Below are positions 27,469-35,354 of a DNA stretch of 64,000 nt, in pieces (position 1 is the first letter of the stretch; the number at the start of each line of letters is the position of its first letter). Position numbers and translations under genes: made by a program. Location of the stretch: positions 3,077,501 to 3,141,500 of the forward strand of contig NZ_CP045201.1 of assembly GCF_014899185.1 (NCBI RefSeq), written 5' to 3'. Under the pieces are notes generated by a model. It saw only the letters and a list, made by a program, of their open reading frames with translations, did not search any database and was not told the DNA's origin. Source of the stretch: Pseudooceanicola spongiae (GTDB taxonomy: Bacteria; Pseudomonadota; Alphaproteobacteria; Rhodobacterales; Rhodobacteraceae).

Positions 27469-28659
27469 ATGATCCATGATTACTGCGTCATCGGCGGCGG
27501 CATTGTCGGCCTTGCCACGGCCCGCGCGCTGCTGTCGCGCACCCCCGGCGCCAGCCTGATCCTGCTGGAGAAAGAGACCGCCCTCGGCCAGCACCAGACC
27601 GGCCATAACTCCGGCGTCATCCATTCCGGCATCTACTACGCCCCCGGCTCCTTCAAGGCCAAGCTCTGCCGTGAGGGCGCCGCGCGCACCAAGGAATTCT
27701 GCCAGCAGCACGCCATCCCGTATGAGGATCGTGGCAAGATGATCGTCGCGACCCGGCCAGACGAGGTGCCCCGCCTTGACGCCCTGCACGCCCGCGCCGG
27801 GGAAAACGGCATCCGGGCCGAGCTGATTTCCGGTGCTGAGGTCACCGCCCGAGAGCCTGAGATCACCGGCCTGAAGGGCATCTTCGTGCCTGAGGCCGCG
27901 ATCGTGAACTACACCAACCTGCTGCACGCCATGGCGGCCGAGATCATCGCCCAAGGCGCTGAAATCCGCTATGCCACCCACCCCAGCGCCATTGCCGAGG
28001 GCGGCAATACCGTCACCGTCACCACCGAGGGCGGTGTGATCGAGGCGCGCAAGCTCATCGCCTGCGCCGGTCTGCAATCGGACCGCATCGCGCGCATGGC
28101 GGGGATCGACCTCGACCTGCAGATCGTGCCGTTTCGCGGCGAATACTACCGCCTCACGCCGCGCCGCAACACGGTCGTCAGCGCCATGATCTATCCGGTG
28201 CCCGAACCCGGTCTACCCTTCCTCGGCACCCACCTCACCCCGATGATCGACGGCACCGTCAGTGTCGGACCGAACGCCATGCTCGGCTTTGCCCGCGAAG
28301 GCTACCCAAAATTCTCGCTCAACCTGCGCGACACGCGCGACATGCTCGCCTTCCCCGGCTTCTGGCGCACCATCCGCCAGTTCATCAAACCGGGCCTGAA
28401 CGAGCTGGGGAACTCCCTCTTCAAGTCCCGCTACCTCGAAGAGTGCCGCCGCTACTGTCCGGCGCTTGAGCTGTCGGACCTGACCCCGATGACCTGTGGC
28501 ATCCGTGCCCAGGCGGTGATGAAGGACGGCACGATGCAGAGCGATTTCGTCTTCCGCACGACGCCCCGGATGCTGCACGTCTGCAACGCGCCCTCACCCG
28601 CAGCGACTTCGGCCCTGCCCATCGGCGACATGATCGCCGACAAGGTTCTGGCCGCCTGA
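27469..28659 (+). CDS. lhgO: L-2-hydroxyglutarate oxidase
   Basis: A 396-residue FAD-dependent oxidoreductase of the DAO/LhgO family. The N-terminal dinucleotide-binding motif is DYCVIGGGIVGLATA, followed by the LhgO-typical LGQHQTGHNSGVIHSGIYY; later FRGEYYRL and GTVSVGPNA shape the active site. LhgO oxidises L-2-hydroxyglutarate to 2-oxoglutarate and passes electrons to the quinone pool. The length is normal. It is the only gene between a terminator and the repeat element at 28678, and no glutarate hydroxylase (csiD) is nearby, so a metabolite-repair role is likely. Confidence 0.9.
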   Translation: MIHDYCVIGGGIVGLATARALLSRTPGASLILLEKETALGQHQTGHNSGVIHSGIYYAPGSFKAKLCREGAARTKEFCQQHAIPYEDRGKMIVATRPDEVPRLDALHARAGENGIRAELISGAEVTAREPEITGLKGIFVPEAAIVNYTNLLHAMAAEIIAQGAEIRYATHPSAIAEGGNTVTVTTEGGVIEARKLIACAGLQSDRIARMAGIDLDLQIVPFRGEYYRLTPRRNTVVSAMIYPVPEPGLPFLGTHLTPMIDGTVSVGPNAMLGFAREGYPKFSLNLRDTRDMLAFPGFWRTIRQFIKPGLNELGNSLFKSRYLEECRRYCPALELSDLTPMTCGIRAQAVMKDGTMQSDFVFRTTPRMLHVCNAPSPAATSALPIGDMIADKVLAA

Positions 28660-28677
28660 AACGTGTGCTGAGGGGGC

Positions 28678-28747
28678 CAAAATCGCACCGTTCAGTTACC
28701 GTTCAGATACCGACGCAATACCGACGTTTGAATCTGGCGGTTTTCAG
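28678..28747 (+). repeat. 70-bp element with four 11-bp iterons, copy A
   Basis: The element begins CAAAATCG and ends TCTGGCGGTTTTCAG. Its core, 28685-28728, is four contiguous 11-bp units: GCACCGTTCAG, TTACCGTTCAG, ATACCGACGCA and ATACCGACGTT. A second copy, inverted and also exactly 70 bp, lies at 59216-59285; the two agree at 54 of 70 positions by hand alignment, with every ACCG box kept in phase while the spacers vary. One unit is about one DNA helical turn, so the boxes face the same side. It lies between lhgO and the Ldh-type gene. It could be an iterated protein-binding site or a dispersed repeat. Confidence 0.8.
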
Positions 28748-28836
28748 GGCCGTCCCGCCTGCCGCTATCGCCTTGACCTCGCCCCTCCCAATGGGCCAAC
28801 TCCGCCCCGACCCTCCCCTGATCAGAGCGCCCCGTC

Positions 28837-29838
28837 ATGACCGACCTTCGCCTATCCCTCGCCGATGCCCGCGCGCTGATTATTGAGACGCTGCTGCGCT
28901 GCCGCACCTCTCAACCCAATGCCGAGGCCGTCGCCGAGGCCCTCTTAGCCGCTGAACTTGCAGGACAATTTGGCCACGGCCTGCGTCGCGTGCCCGCCTA
29001 TGCGGATCAGGCACTGATCGGCAAGGTCGACGGTTTCGCCACCCCCACGGCCCAGCAAACCCGCCCCGGCGCGCTCTATATCGACGCCGCCCACGGTTTT
29101 GCCTATCCGGCGCTGGATCTGGCGCTCGACTGGCTGCCCGGGGCCGCACGCGCCAACGGCATCGCCATCGCCGGCATCCACCGCTCGCACCATTGCGGCG
29201 TCGCCGGGGTGCCGGTAGAAAAGCTTGCAAATCAAGGGATTATCGGCATTCTGATGGCCAATGCCCCGGCCTCCATGGCGCCCTGGGGCGGCGAACGGCC
29301 CCTCTTCGGCACCGATCCCATCGCCTTTTCCGCCCCTATCGAGGGGGCCGAGCCGGTGGTCATCGACATCTCCCTCTCCAAGGTCGCGCGCGGCAAAATC
29401 ATGACCGCCGCGCAAAAGGATGAACCCATCCCCGAGGGCTGGGCGCTGGACGCCGACGGCAACCCCACCACCAACCCGCACGAGGCCCTCAAGGGCAACA
29501 TGCTGCCCATGGGCGACAGCAAGGGGATTGCACTGGCGATCATGGTAGAGATGCTCTGCGCCGGGCTGACCAACGCGAATTACGCTTATGAAACAACGCC
29601 TTTCCTGACGTCCGAGGGTGGCCCGCCCGCCTCCGGCCAGACCCTGATCGCCATCGACGCCGGCGTTTTCGGCCCCCACGCAGGCGCCCGTTTCGCCGCG
29701 CTTGCGGGCGAGATCGAGGGGATGGAGGGCGCCCGCCTGCCCGGTCGCCGCCGCCAGGAGATCCGCCGCCAGATCACCGCCGAGGGCATCCCCGTCGACG
29801 ACGCCCTGCTGCAGGCCATCGACAAGATCGCCCGCTAG
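28837..29838 (+). CDS. Ldh family oxidoreductase (type 2 malate/L-lactate/L-sulfolactate dehydrogenase family)
   Basis: A 333-residue NAD(P)-dependent dehydrogenase with the unusual fold of the type 2 malate/lactate dehydrogenases. Recognisable blocks are FGHGLRRVPAY, IHRSHHCGVAGVPVE (catalytic His region), MAPWGGERPLFGTDPIAFS and GDSKGIALAIMVEML. Members oxidise L-malate, L-lactate, ureidoglycolate, sulfolactate, delta-1-piperideine-2-carboxylate or delta-1-pyrroline-2-carboxylate, so the substrate is open. It converges on the TauE/SafE permease gene through a palindromic CTAG. TauE/SafE permeases can export sulfonates, but nothing else here supports a sulfonate pathway. Confidence 0.9.
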   Translation: MTDLRLSLADARALIIETLLRCRTSQPNAEAVAEALLAAELAGQFGHGLRRVPAYADQALIGKVDGFATPTAQQTRPGALYIDAAHGFAYPALDLALDWLPGAARANGIAIAGIHRSHHCGVAGVPVEKLANQGIIGILMANAPASMAPWGGERPLFGTDPIAFSAPIEGAEPVVIDISLSKVARGKIMTAAQKDEPIPEGWALDADGNPTTNPHEALKGNMLPMGDSKGIALAIMVEMLCAGLTNANYAYETTPFLTSEGGPPASGQTLIAIDAGVFGPHAGARFAALAGEIEGMEGARLPGRRRQEIRRQITAEGIPVDDALLQAIDKIAR

Positions 29839-30617
29839 AGCAGCGCCGCCACCCCGGTCCAGATCAGCCGCAGTGAAATCAGGATCAGCACCCAGTTCAG
29901 CGCCCGCTTGAAGTTGTGGTCGCTGATCTTTTCCAGCAGCAGCCGGCCCGCCACGGTGCCCAGGAATCCGGCAAGGATCATCATCGCGATGAACCCCGCC
30001 CATGGCCCGAAGGCAAAGCCAAGCGTGCCAAACGCGATGGTCTTCAGCACATGCTGGAGGGTCATCATAACCGCATGAGTTGCCACGTGTTTCTGGCGTG
30101 GCAGCTCAAGCGATTTGGTGAAATTCGCCACGAAAAGTCCGGTTGCTCCGAAGAACATGGACAGAAAGCTCGACAGCCATCCGGTCAACGCGGGCCAGGC
30201 CGCCAGCCACTTCGGCGGCTTTGCCAGAACGCTCCAGATCACGAACAGACCGACACCCAATTGCACCACCGCTGGCGGCAGGTTGACCACAACCGACCCA
30301 CCCATCGCGACGCCGATCCCGGCGCCGATCGCGAAGGCCAGAAACGGCTTCCAGTAGACATGCCGGATCAGGATAACGGCCCGGAAGAAGTTCGATCCGA
30401 ACTGAATTACCCCATGGATAGGGATCAGCGCCAGAGGCGGCACCAGGCTTGCCATGATCGCCAGCAACAGCGCCCCGCCCCCGATGCCGAGTGCGACGGT
30501 GATGAAGGAGCCAAAAAAGCTCACCGCCGCCAGAAACAGCGCGATATGCGGCTCCAGCCCGTTGAAAAGAAACGTGGAAAAGCTGTCCATGGCGCTCAAT
30601 GTCTCGATTTGCGACAC
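29835..30617 (-). CDS. TauE/SafE family membrane transporter
   Basis: A 260-residue integral membrane protein with about eight hydrophobic helices. The FGSFITVALGIGGGALLLAIMASLVPPLALIPIHGVIQ region (residues about 35-72, cited to mark position) is the typical first TauE repeat, and NFFRAVILIRHVYW and FLGTVAGRLLLEKI belong to the rest of the fold. Family members move sulfite, sulfonates or other organic anions. It is the last gene of the six-gene aromatic operon, 12 bases after the dehydrogenase gene, so transport of the aromatic acid or a product is a reasonable inference. The GTG at 30617 and the ATG at 30590 are both possible starts. Confidence 0.87.
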   Translation of the reverse strand: MSQIETLSAMDSFSTFLFNGLEPHIALFLAAVSFFGSFITVALGIGGGALLLAIMASLVPPLALIPIHGVIQFGSNFFRAVILIRHVYWKPFLAFAIGAGIGVAMGGSVVVNLPPAVVQLGVGLFVIWSVLAKPPKWLAAWPALTGWLSSFLSMFFGATGLFVANFTKSLELPRQKHVATHAVMMTLQHVLKTIAFGTLGFAFGPWAGFIAMMILAGFLGTVAGRLLLEKISDHNFKRALNWVLILISLRLIWTGVAALL

Positions 30618-30629
30618 CGTCTCAAGGCA

Positions 30630-31598
30630 TCATTCACGGACCGGATTGATCACATGGATCGGCTCACCCGCCGCAAAGGCGCGGATCTGGTCGTAGATAT
30701 CGGTGAACTGCAGGTTCAGCTCGTCTTCGGTGACGTAGCCGATATGGGGCGTGCAGATGACATTGGGGTGGTTGATCACCGGATCACGGGTGTCCGTCAG
30801 CGGCTCCCTGTCGAACACGTCGAGCGCGAGTGTGCCGGGCCGCCCAGCCGCAAGTGCCTGTTCCAACGCACCTTCTTCGACCAGCCCCGCCCGCGAGGTG
30901 TTGATGAAACCGGCCGAGGCCTTCATCCGCATCAGATCCGTGGCGCTGACCAACCCGCGCGTGCTCGCCGTCAGGCGCACGTGCAGGCTGACGAAATCAC
31001 TCTCGGCGAAGAAGGCAGCGCGGCTGGGGGCCACCTCGGCCCCATCCGCCAGCGCCCGGTCGCGCCCGGCGTCACTGGCCCACCACCAGACCTTCATGCC
31101 GAAGGCACTGGCATATTGCGCCACCTGTTTGCCGATCCGCCCATAGCCATAAAGGCCAAGACGCCGCCCCGACAGGGTCTGCCCGACGCCCATCTGCCAG
31201 TGTCCGGCGCGCAGGCTCTGCATCTGCTGCGGAAGTTGCCGCGCCGCTGCGAGGAGTAGGGCAAAGGTCAGCTCAGCGGCGGCATTGGGGGGCGTATCGC
31301 CACTGGTGCGCGAACACAGCATGACGCCATTAGCGCTGCAGGCGTCCACATCGACATGCGGATAGACGCCGCGCTGGCTGATCAGTTTCAGGTGCGGCAG
31401 CCGCTGCAAGAGGGGCGCAGTGATATGGGTCCGTTCACGGAACAGAACCAGCGCCTCGGCGTCCTTCAGCCGCTCCGCGAGGGTATCGAGGTCTTCGCTG
31501 TGGTCCGTCCAGACCGTCACCTCATGCTCATCAAGCATCTGAAAGCTGGGCAATTGCCGCAGCGTGTCGAACCAATCGTCGAGTATATGAACCTGCAC
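30630..31598 (-). CDS. D-2-hydroxyacid dehydrogenase family protein
   Basis: A 322-residue NAD-dependent dehydrogenase. The cofactor-binding motif is GLYGYGRIGKQVAQYA, and the catalytic triad is visible as Arg in INTSRAGLVEEGAL, Glu in FDREPLTD and His in CTPHIGYVTE. Family members reduce 2-oxoacids to D-2-hydroxyacids or the reverse. Here it lies 69 bases downstream of the tautomerase gene on the same strand and 12 bases upstream of the transporter gene, so it probably belongs to the aromatic operon. The classical four-step gallate route does not need such an enzyme, so its role is open: handling a side product or a different oxo-acid intermediate. Confidence 0.9.
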   Translation of the reverse strand: MQVHILDDWFDTLRQLPSFQMLDEHEVTVWTDHSEDLDTLAERLKDAEALVLFRERTHITAPLLQRLPHLKLISQRGVYPHVDVDACSANGVMLCSRTSGDTPPNAAAELTFALLLAAARQLPQQMQSLRAGHWQMGVGQTLSGRRLGLYGYGRIGKQVAQYASAFGMKVWWWASDAGRDRALADGAEVAPSRAAFFAESDFVSLHVRLTASTRGLVSATDLMRMKASAGFINTSRAGLVEEGALEQALAAGRPGTLALDVFDREPLTDTRDPVINHPNVICTPHIGYVTEDELNLQFTDIYDQIRAFAAGEPIHVINPVRE

Positions 31599-31667
31599 GC
31601 GCGGCCTCTTTCTACGGATCAGCCCCTGTCCTGCACGCCAGTTAGCGCGCGGACCCTGACAGACAAC

Positions 31668-32726
31668 CTAGCGCGGAAAGACCAACCCTTCGAACAATTT
31701 TCGAGCGGTGCGCAACGTCCCGGCGGCAATGATCCTGCCTGTGTCATCGGTTTCGATCAAAACCTCAGCGGCTCCTGATGGGTGTTCGATGGAAAAGCGG
31801 CCGTCGCCGGGCAACACAGCCAGATCTGCCGCCGCGCTGCCCTTGATCAGGCAGGCGCTGGCCACGGTCACCGCCGCGAAGACGCCGATACTGGCGTGGC
31901 AACGGTGCGGGATGAAACTGCGCGTCGACAGGCTGCCCCCTTCGCTTGGCGCGGAGATCAAAGTCATCTTCGGCACCGATTTGTCGGTGACATCGCCGAG
32001 GTTCATCAACGGACCGGCCTGCAGACGGATCGCCTCCAACCGCGCTTTAAGCGGGGCATTTGCCTCCATTTCCTCGCGGGTTTCATGCCCCGTCGCCCCA
32101 AGATCGGAGGCCCGCAGGATCACGCAAGGCATCCCGTTGTCGATCAGCGTGCACTCCACCCCGTCGATCACATCGACCGCGTTCCCCGTTGGCAGCATCA
32201 CCCCGCCGCCGGTCATCGAGCCTGCAATATTGGTGAACATCAGCGGAATCGGCGCGTGCCCCCCCGGCACGCCGTCGATCATCGCCTCGCCCTTGTAGGT
32301 GACCTTGCCGCCGGGAGTCTGCACCTTGGCCACTGCGACTTCGCCGGTGTTCAGCATGTGAATGCGAACCTCTGTCAGGTCACCGGAGGCCGCGACGAGA
32401 CCACGTTCGATCGCGGCGGGGCCGACGCCAGCCAGGATATTGCCGCAGGCTTGAGCATCGGTGACAACGGCCTGATCGACGAAAACCTGCAGGAACAGGT
32501 AGTCGACATCGGCATCTTTGCGCGACGAGGGCGACAGCACCGCCACCTTAGAGGTCAGCGGACCCGCCCCGCCAATCCCGTCGATCTGTCGTGGATCAGG
32601 GCTGCCCATCACGCTGAGCAAGACGGCATCGCGCGCCGCCACATCGCCCGGCAGATCACTGGCAAGAAAGTACGCACCCTTCGAGGTGCCGCCGCGCATC
32701 CAGATGCAGGGAATACCGTCGCTCAT
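31668..32726 (-). CDS. galD: 4-oxalomesaconate tautomerase (PrpF family), GalD-like
   Basis: A 352-residue PrpF-family isomerase. The N-terminus reads GIPCIWMRGGTSKGAYF, with the MRGGTSKG motif characteristic of this family, and the second half repeats the diaminopimelate-epimerase-like fold (MCHASIG-like segment HRCHASIGVFAAVTVA). GalD in Pseudomonas putida tautomerises 4-oxalomesaconate from its keto to its enol form in gallate breakdown. PrpF itself acts on methylaconitate in the methylcitrate cycle, but there are no prp genes here, whereas hydratase- and aldolase-like genes of the gallate route surround it. It starts 13 bases after the aldolase gene. Confidence 0.87.
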   Translation of the reverse strand: MSDGIPCIWMRGGTSKGAYFLASDLPGDVAARDAVLLSVMGSPDPRQIDGIGGAGPLTSKVAVLSPSSRKDADVDYLFLQVFVDQAVVTDAQACGNILAGVGPAAIERGLVAASGDLTEVRIHMLNTGEVAVAKVQTPGGKVTYKGEAMIDGVPGGHAPIPLMFTNIAGSMTGGGVMLPTGNAVDVIDGVECTLIDNGMPCVILRASDLGATGHETREEMEANAPLKARLEAIRLQAGPLMNLGDVTDKSVPKMTLISAPSEGGSLSTRSFIPHRCHASIGVFAAVTVASACLIKGSAAADLAVLPGDGRFSIEHPSGAAEVLIETDDTGRIIAAGTLRTARKLFEGLVFPR

Positions 32727-32739
32727 TGTCCTGCTCCTG

Positions 32740-33411
32740 TCAGATGTATTTCAGACCCTTGGCCGCGAGCCGTGGCCGCATGTCGTAGATATCGAGGCCA
32801 AGTTCACCCGCCGCCAGACGCAGCCTTTTGGCCTCCTCCGCCGCGAGGCGTTTTTCGACAGCCCGAAGCACCTCTTCGGCCTCATCACGCTTGACCACGC
32901 AGACGCCGTCATCATCGGCACAGATGATATCGCCAGCCTCGATCGCAGCACCGGCGCAGACGATGGGGATGTTCACCGAGCCAAGGGTCTCCTTGACGGT
33001 ACCTTGTGCGAAGATGGCCTTGGACCAGACAGGAAAGCCCATCTGGGTCAGGTCCCGCGTGTCACGCACACCGGCGTCGATCACCAGCCCCTTGCAGCCC
33101 CGCGCCATGGCCGAGGTCGCCAGCAGATCGCCGAAATAGCCATCCTCGCAGGGCGAGGTCGGGGCGAGGACGAGGATATCCCCCTCCTGCAACTGCTCGA
33201 TCGCGACGTGCAGCATCCAGTTGTCCCCCGGCGCGGCAGAGATGGTCACGGCGCTGCCAGCAACCATCGCCCCGGCGTAGATCGGACGCATGTAGCTGTG
33301 CAGCAGGCCCTTGCGACCTTGCGATTCGTGCACCGTGGCGACACCGGCACGCCCGAGCGCCTCAATAATCGCCGGATCGGCGCGCTGGATATTCTGTACG
33401 ACAACGGCCAT
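32740..33411 (-). CDS. galC: 4-carboxy-4-hydroxy-2-oxoadipate aldolase (RraA-like), GalC/LigK-like
   Basis: A 223-residue class II aldolase of the HMG/CHA aldolase group, which shares its fold with RraA. Key residues are in [14 protein letters not shown] (metal and substrate binding), [12 protein letters not shown] and [12 protein letters not shown]. It cleaves 4-carboxy-4-hydroxy-2-oxoadipate to pyruvate and oxaloacetate. The ATG at 33411 is preferred, with AGGAGG five bases upstream; a frame to 33459 exists but adds non-conserved residues. Position between the dioxygenase and tautomerase genes supports the aldolase role over RNase E inhibition. Confidence 0.88.
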   Translation of the reverse strand: MAVVVQNIQRADPAIIEALGRAGVATVHESQGRKGLLHSYMRPIYAGAMVAGSAVTISAAPGDNWMLHVAIEQLQEGDILVLAPTSPCEDGYFGDLLATSAMARGCKGLVIDAGVRDTRDLTQMGFPVWSKAIFAQGTVKETLGSVNIPIVCAGAAIEAGDIICADDDGVCVVKRDEAEEVLRAVEKRLAAEEAKRLRLAAGELGLDIYDMRPRLAAKGLKYI

Positions 33412-33462
33412 CTGGGCCTCCTTCTGACTAGACATCGCGCCGGATAAGCGGCGCGGCAAAGG

Positions 33463-34416
33463 TCACGCTTCGACCGGCGGAGTGCCGTGGGTGTGGAACG
33501 TCTCGATGGTTTTCAGCCCCCAGGCCTGACCCTTCTTGCGGTCGGCCTCGGTCCAGATCACGGGCTGACAGTCCGGGTCGAGGATCAGCCGCGCCCCCGC
33601 ATTGGCGATCTCGACACGGTTGCCCGCAGGCTCCCAGACGTAGAGGAAAAAGGTATTCTGGATCGCGTGTTTGTGCGGCCCCGTCTCGATATGCACGCCG
33701 TTTTCAAGGAAGATGTCGGCGGCGCGCAGGATATCCTCGCGCTGATCGGCAGCGTAGGTGACATGGTGGAACCGGCCCTGCCCGCCGCCATGCTCCTCGG
33801 TGCAGGCGAGGTCATAACCCTTGTTGTTGACGGTGAACCAGCAGCCCCCGATGCGCCCGTTGTCCAGCTGGATCATCTCGGTCACCTTCGCGCCAAGACA
33901 GACCTCCATGAAGCGGCGGAACTCGGCCACATCCGAAGACAGCAGGTTCAGGTGATCAAGGCGGCGTGGTGCGGCGCCCGTATGGTGAAAGCGGCTGGCG
34001 TTGTTCTTCAGCGCAGGCTTGTCGGCGGTGCCATGGCGGTATTTCACCGTGTCGAAATAGATCTCGAACGTATGGCCAAAGGGATCCTCGAACCGGAAGG
34101 CGCGGCCATGGCTCTGGTCACCCTCAACCCAGCCGATCACCTTGAACCCACTCGCCTTGATCGCCGCAACGCGCCGCTCCAGCGCCGCCTGCGATGCTGC
34201 GCGATACCCGATGTGGCCCACCCCGGTCGTCTCCGATCGGGTCAGCTTCAGCGTGCAGAATTCATAGTCGTCCCACGCCCGAAGATAGGCCGAGCCTTCG
34301 TCCTGCCCGCTGATCGTCAGACCATAGATCCGGGTAAAGAAATCAAGGCTTTCGTCGAACTTGTTGGTCAGCATCTCGACATGGCCGAGATGCGCCAGAT
34401 CGTCAAAATCGGACAT
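33463..34416 (-). CDS. VOC-type extradiol ring-cleavage dioxygenase (metapyrocatechase-like)
   Basis: A 317-residue two-module VOC protein with the layout of type I extradiol dioxygenases. By hand alignment to the Pseudomonas metapyrocatechase XylE (recalled, not computed), the Fe(II) ligands His153, His214 and Glu265 correspond to His155 (RRLDHLNLL), His218 (RFHHVTYA) and Glu269 (GNRVEIAN); second-sphere His246 and Tyr255 correspond to His250 and Tyr259. The acid/base His199 position is Tyr201 here (NNKGYDLAC). It lies 12 bases after the hydratase gene, in the place a gallate dioxygenase would occupy, and no LigAB-type enzyme is present. The substrate is unproven: gallate, or a related catechol whose product enters the same lower pathway. 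Confidence 0.85.
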   Translation of the reverse strand: MSDFDDLAHLGHVEMLTNKFDESLDFFTRIYGLTISGQDEGSAYLRAWDDYEFCTLKLTRSETTGVGHIGYRAASQAALERRVAAIKASGFKVIGWVEGDQSHGRAFRFEDPFGHTFEIYFDTVKYRHGTADKPALKNNASRFHHTGAAPRRLDHLNLLSSDVAEFRRFMEVCLGAKVTEMIQLDNGRIGGCWFTVNNKGYDLACTEEHGGGQGRFHHVTYAADQREDILRAADIFLENGVHIETGPHKHAIQNTFFLYVWEPAGNRVEIANAGARLILDPDCQPVIWTEADRKKGQAWGLKTIETFHTHGTPPVEA

Positions 34417-34428
34417 GGGTGACTCCGT

Positions 34429-35160
34429 TCAGAGCGTATCGACCGTGCGCGGAAACACTGACTGGAAGCCTTCCGCATACTGACAATCCCGCCCACCGGA
34501 CTGACCACCGGAGTTGCGCTTGAAGTGGTTGGCACGCTGCTGGGCGACGCGGGTATAGTAGTCCCACAGATGCACCTGGCCCTGCATACATTCCATCGCG
34601 GCACGCTTCTTGTCCCAGACGGACGTGATGTCGAGGAAGGTATCAGGCTTCCAGCCCATCTGCTCGGTCTGGTGCGGCTCAAACAGGTAGAGCTGCGGCG
34701 CGCCCAGCACCTTTTCCCCCGGATTATGACCCCAGGCCTGGGCGATCATCCTCGCCTCAAGCGTCACTTGGGTCATGTACATGTGGTCGGTGTTATAAGG
34801 GTCATACTGGCTGTGGCTCATCATGAATTTCGGCTGAACCTTGCGGATCAGATCGACCAGGCGGTACTTGTCCTCCTTCTCCAGATGCAGCGGATAGTCC
34901 CCAAGATCGAAGCATTCCAGCGCGTGCACCCCAAGCGCCTCGGCGGCGGTTTCGGCTTCTTTCCGGCGGATATCCTTGACCTCCTGCAGCGACTTGCCCT
35001 CTTTCCAGAGGCGCGCGCTTTCGCCACGTTCGCCGAAGGACAGGCAGGCGACAGTCACGTCATATCCCTGCTCGGCGTGCGAGGCGATCGCCCCCCCGCA
35101 ACGCCAGACGAAATCAGCAGCATGGGCGCTGATCACCAGCACGGTCGGTTTTGAGCTCAT
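34429..35160 (-). CDS. galB: PIG-L family hydratase, 4-oxalomesaconate hydratase GalB-like
   Basis: A 243-residue member of the PIG-L/LmbE zinc hydrolase family. The N-terminal zinc motif is SAHAADFVWRCGG (His13, Asp16), and a third ligand is likely His126 in YNTDHMYMTQ. Most relatives deacetylate amino-sugars, but the Pseudomonas GalB branch hydrates 4-oxalomesaconate to 4-carboxy-4-hydroxy-2-oxoadipate. The neighbourhood (dioxygenase, aldolase, tautomerase on the same strand) favours hydratase over deacetylase. It is the first gene of the operon; the divergent LysR gene starts 194 bases away. Confidence 0.85.
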   Translation of the reverse strand: MSSKPTVLVISAHAADFVWRCGGAIASHAEQGYDVTVACLSFGERGESARLWKEGKSLQEVKDIRRKEAETAAEALGVHALECFDLGDYPLHLEKEDKYRLVDLIRKVQPKFMMSHSQYDPYNTDHMYMTQVTLEARMIAQAWGHNPGEKVLGAPQLYLFEPHQTEQMGWKPDTFLDITSVWDKKRAAMECMQGQVHLWDYYTRVAQQRANHFKRNSGGQSGGRDCQYAEGFQSVFPRTVDTL

Positions 35161-35235
35161 CAGAGATCTCCCTACGAATGTCGTCGCAGAGTGCGCCCAA
35201 AACAGGCAGATGCCAAATTTGAACGCCGTGCATAG

Positions 35236-35254
35236 CTATAAGTTAGTGCTATAG
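35236..35254. promoter_or_regulatory. Candidate LysR-type operator between galB-like and LysR genes
   Basis: CTATA and TATAG form an inverted repeat with a 9-base spacer inside an AT-rich stretch, fitting the T-N11-A pattern of LysR binding sites. A further TATAG follows directly. It lies between the divergent regulator and the aromatic operon, the usual place for autoregulation plus activation. The match is by eye only. Confidence 0.45.
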
Positions 35255-35354
35255 TATAGTCTCAGTAAGGTCTGATAAGATACTGCGAACAATCTTGATT
35301 GACCCAAAATCCATAAGTTTTGCACAAACCCAAGTACATGAGAGGGCAGCATGG

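Noticed and set aside
28678..28747. Iteron element as a CRISPR array
   Set aside because: Units are 11 bp and contiguous, without unique spacers of about 30 bp, and no cas genes are present.
28678..28747. Iteron element as a replication origin
   Set aside because: There are no rep, parAB or dnaA genes nearby, and there are two copies 30 kb apart in chromosomal context.
31668..32726. PrpF of the methylcitrate cycle
   Set aside because: No prpB, prpC or acnD genes are nearby; the hydratase and aldolase context fits 4-oxalomesaconate tautomerase.
32740..33411. RraA, the RNase E activity regulator
   Set aside because: The metal-binding D/R residues of the aldolase branch are present and neighbours encode the rest of the gallate-type lower pathway.
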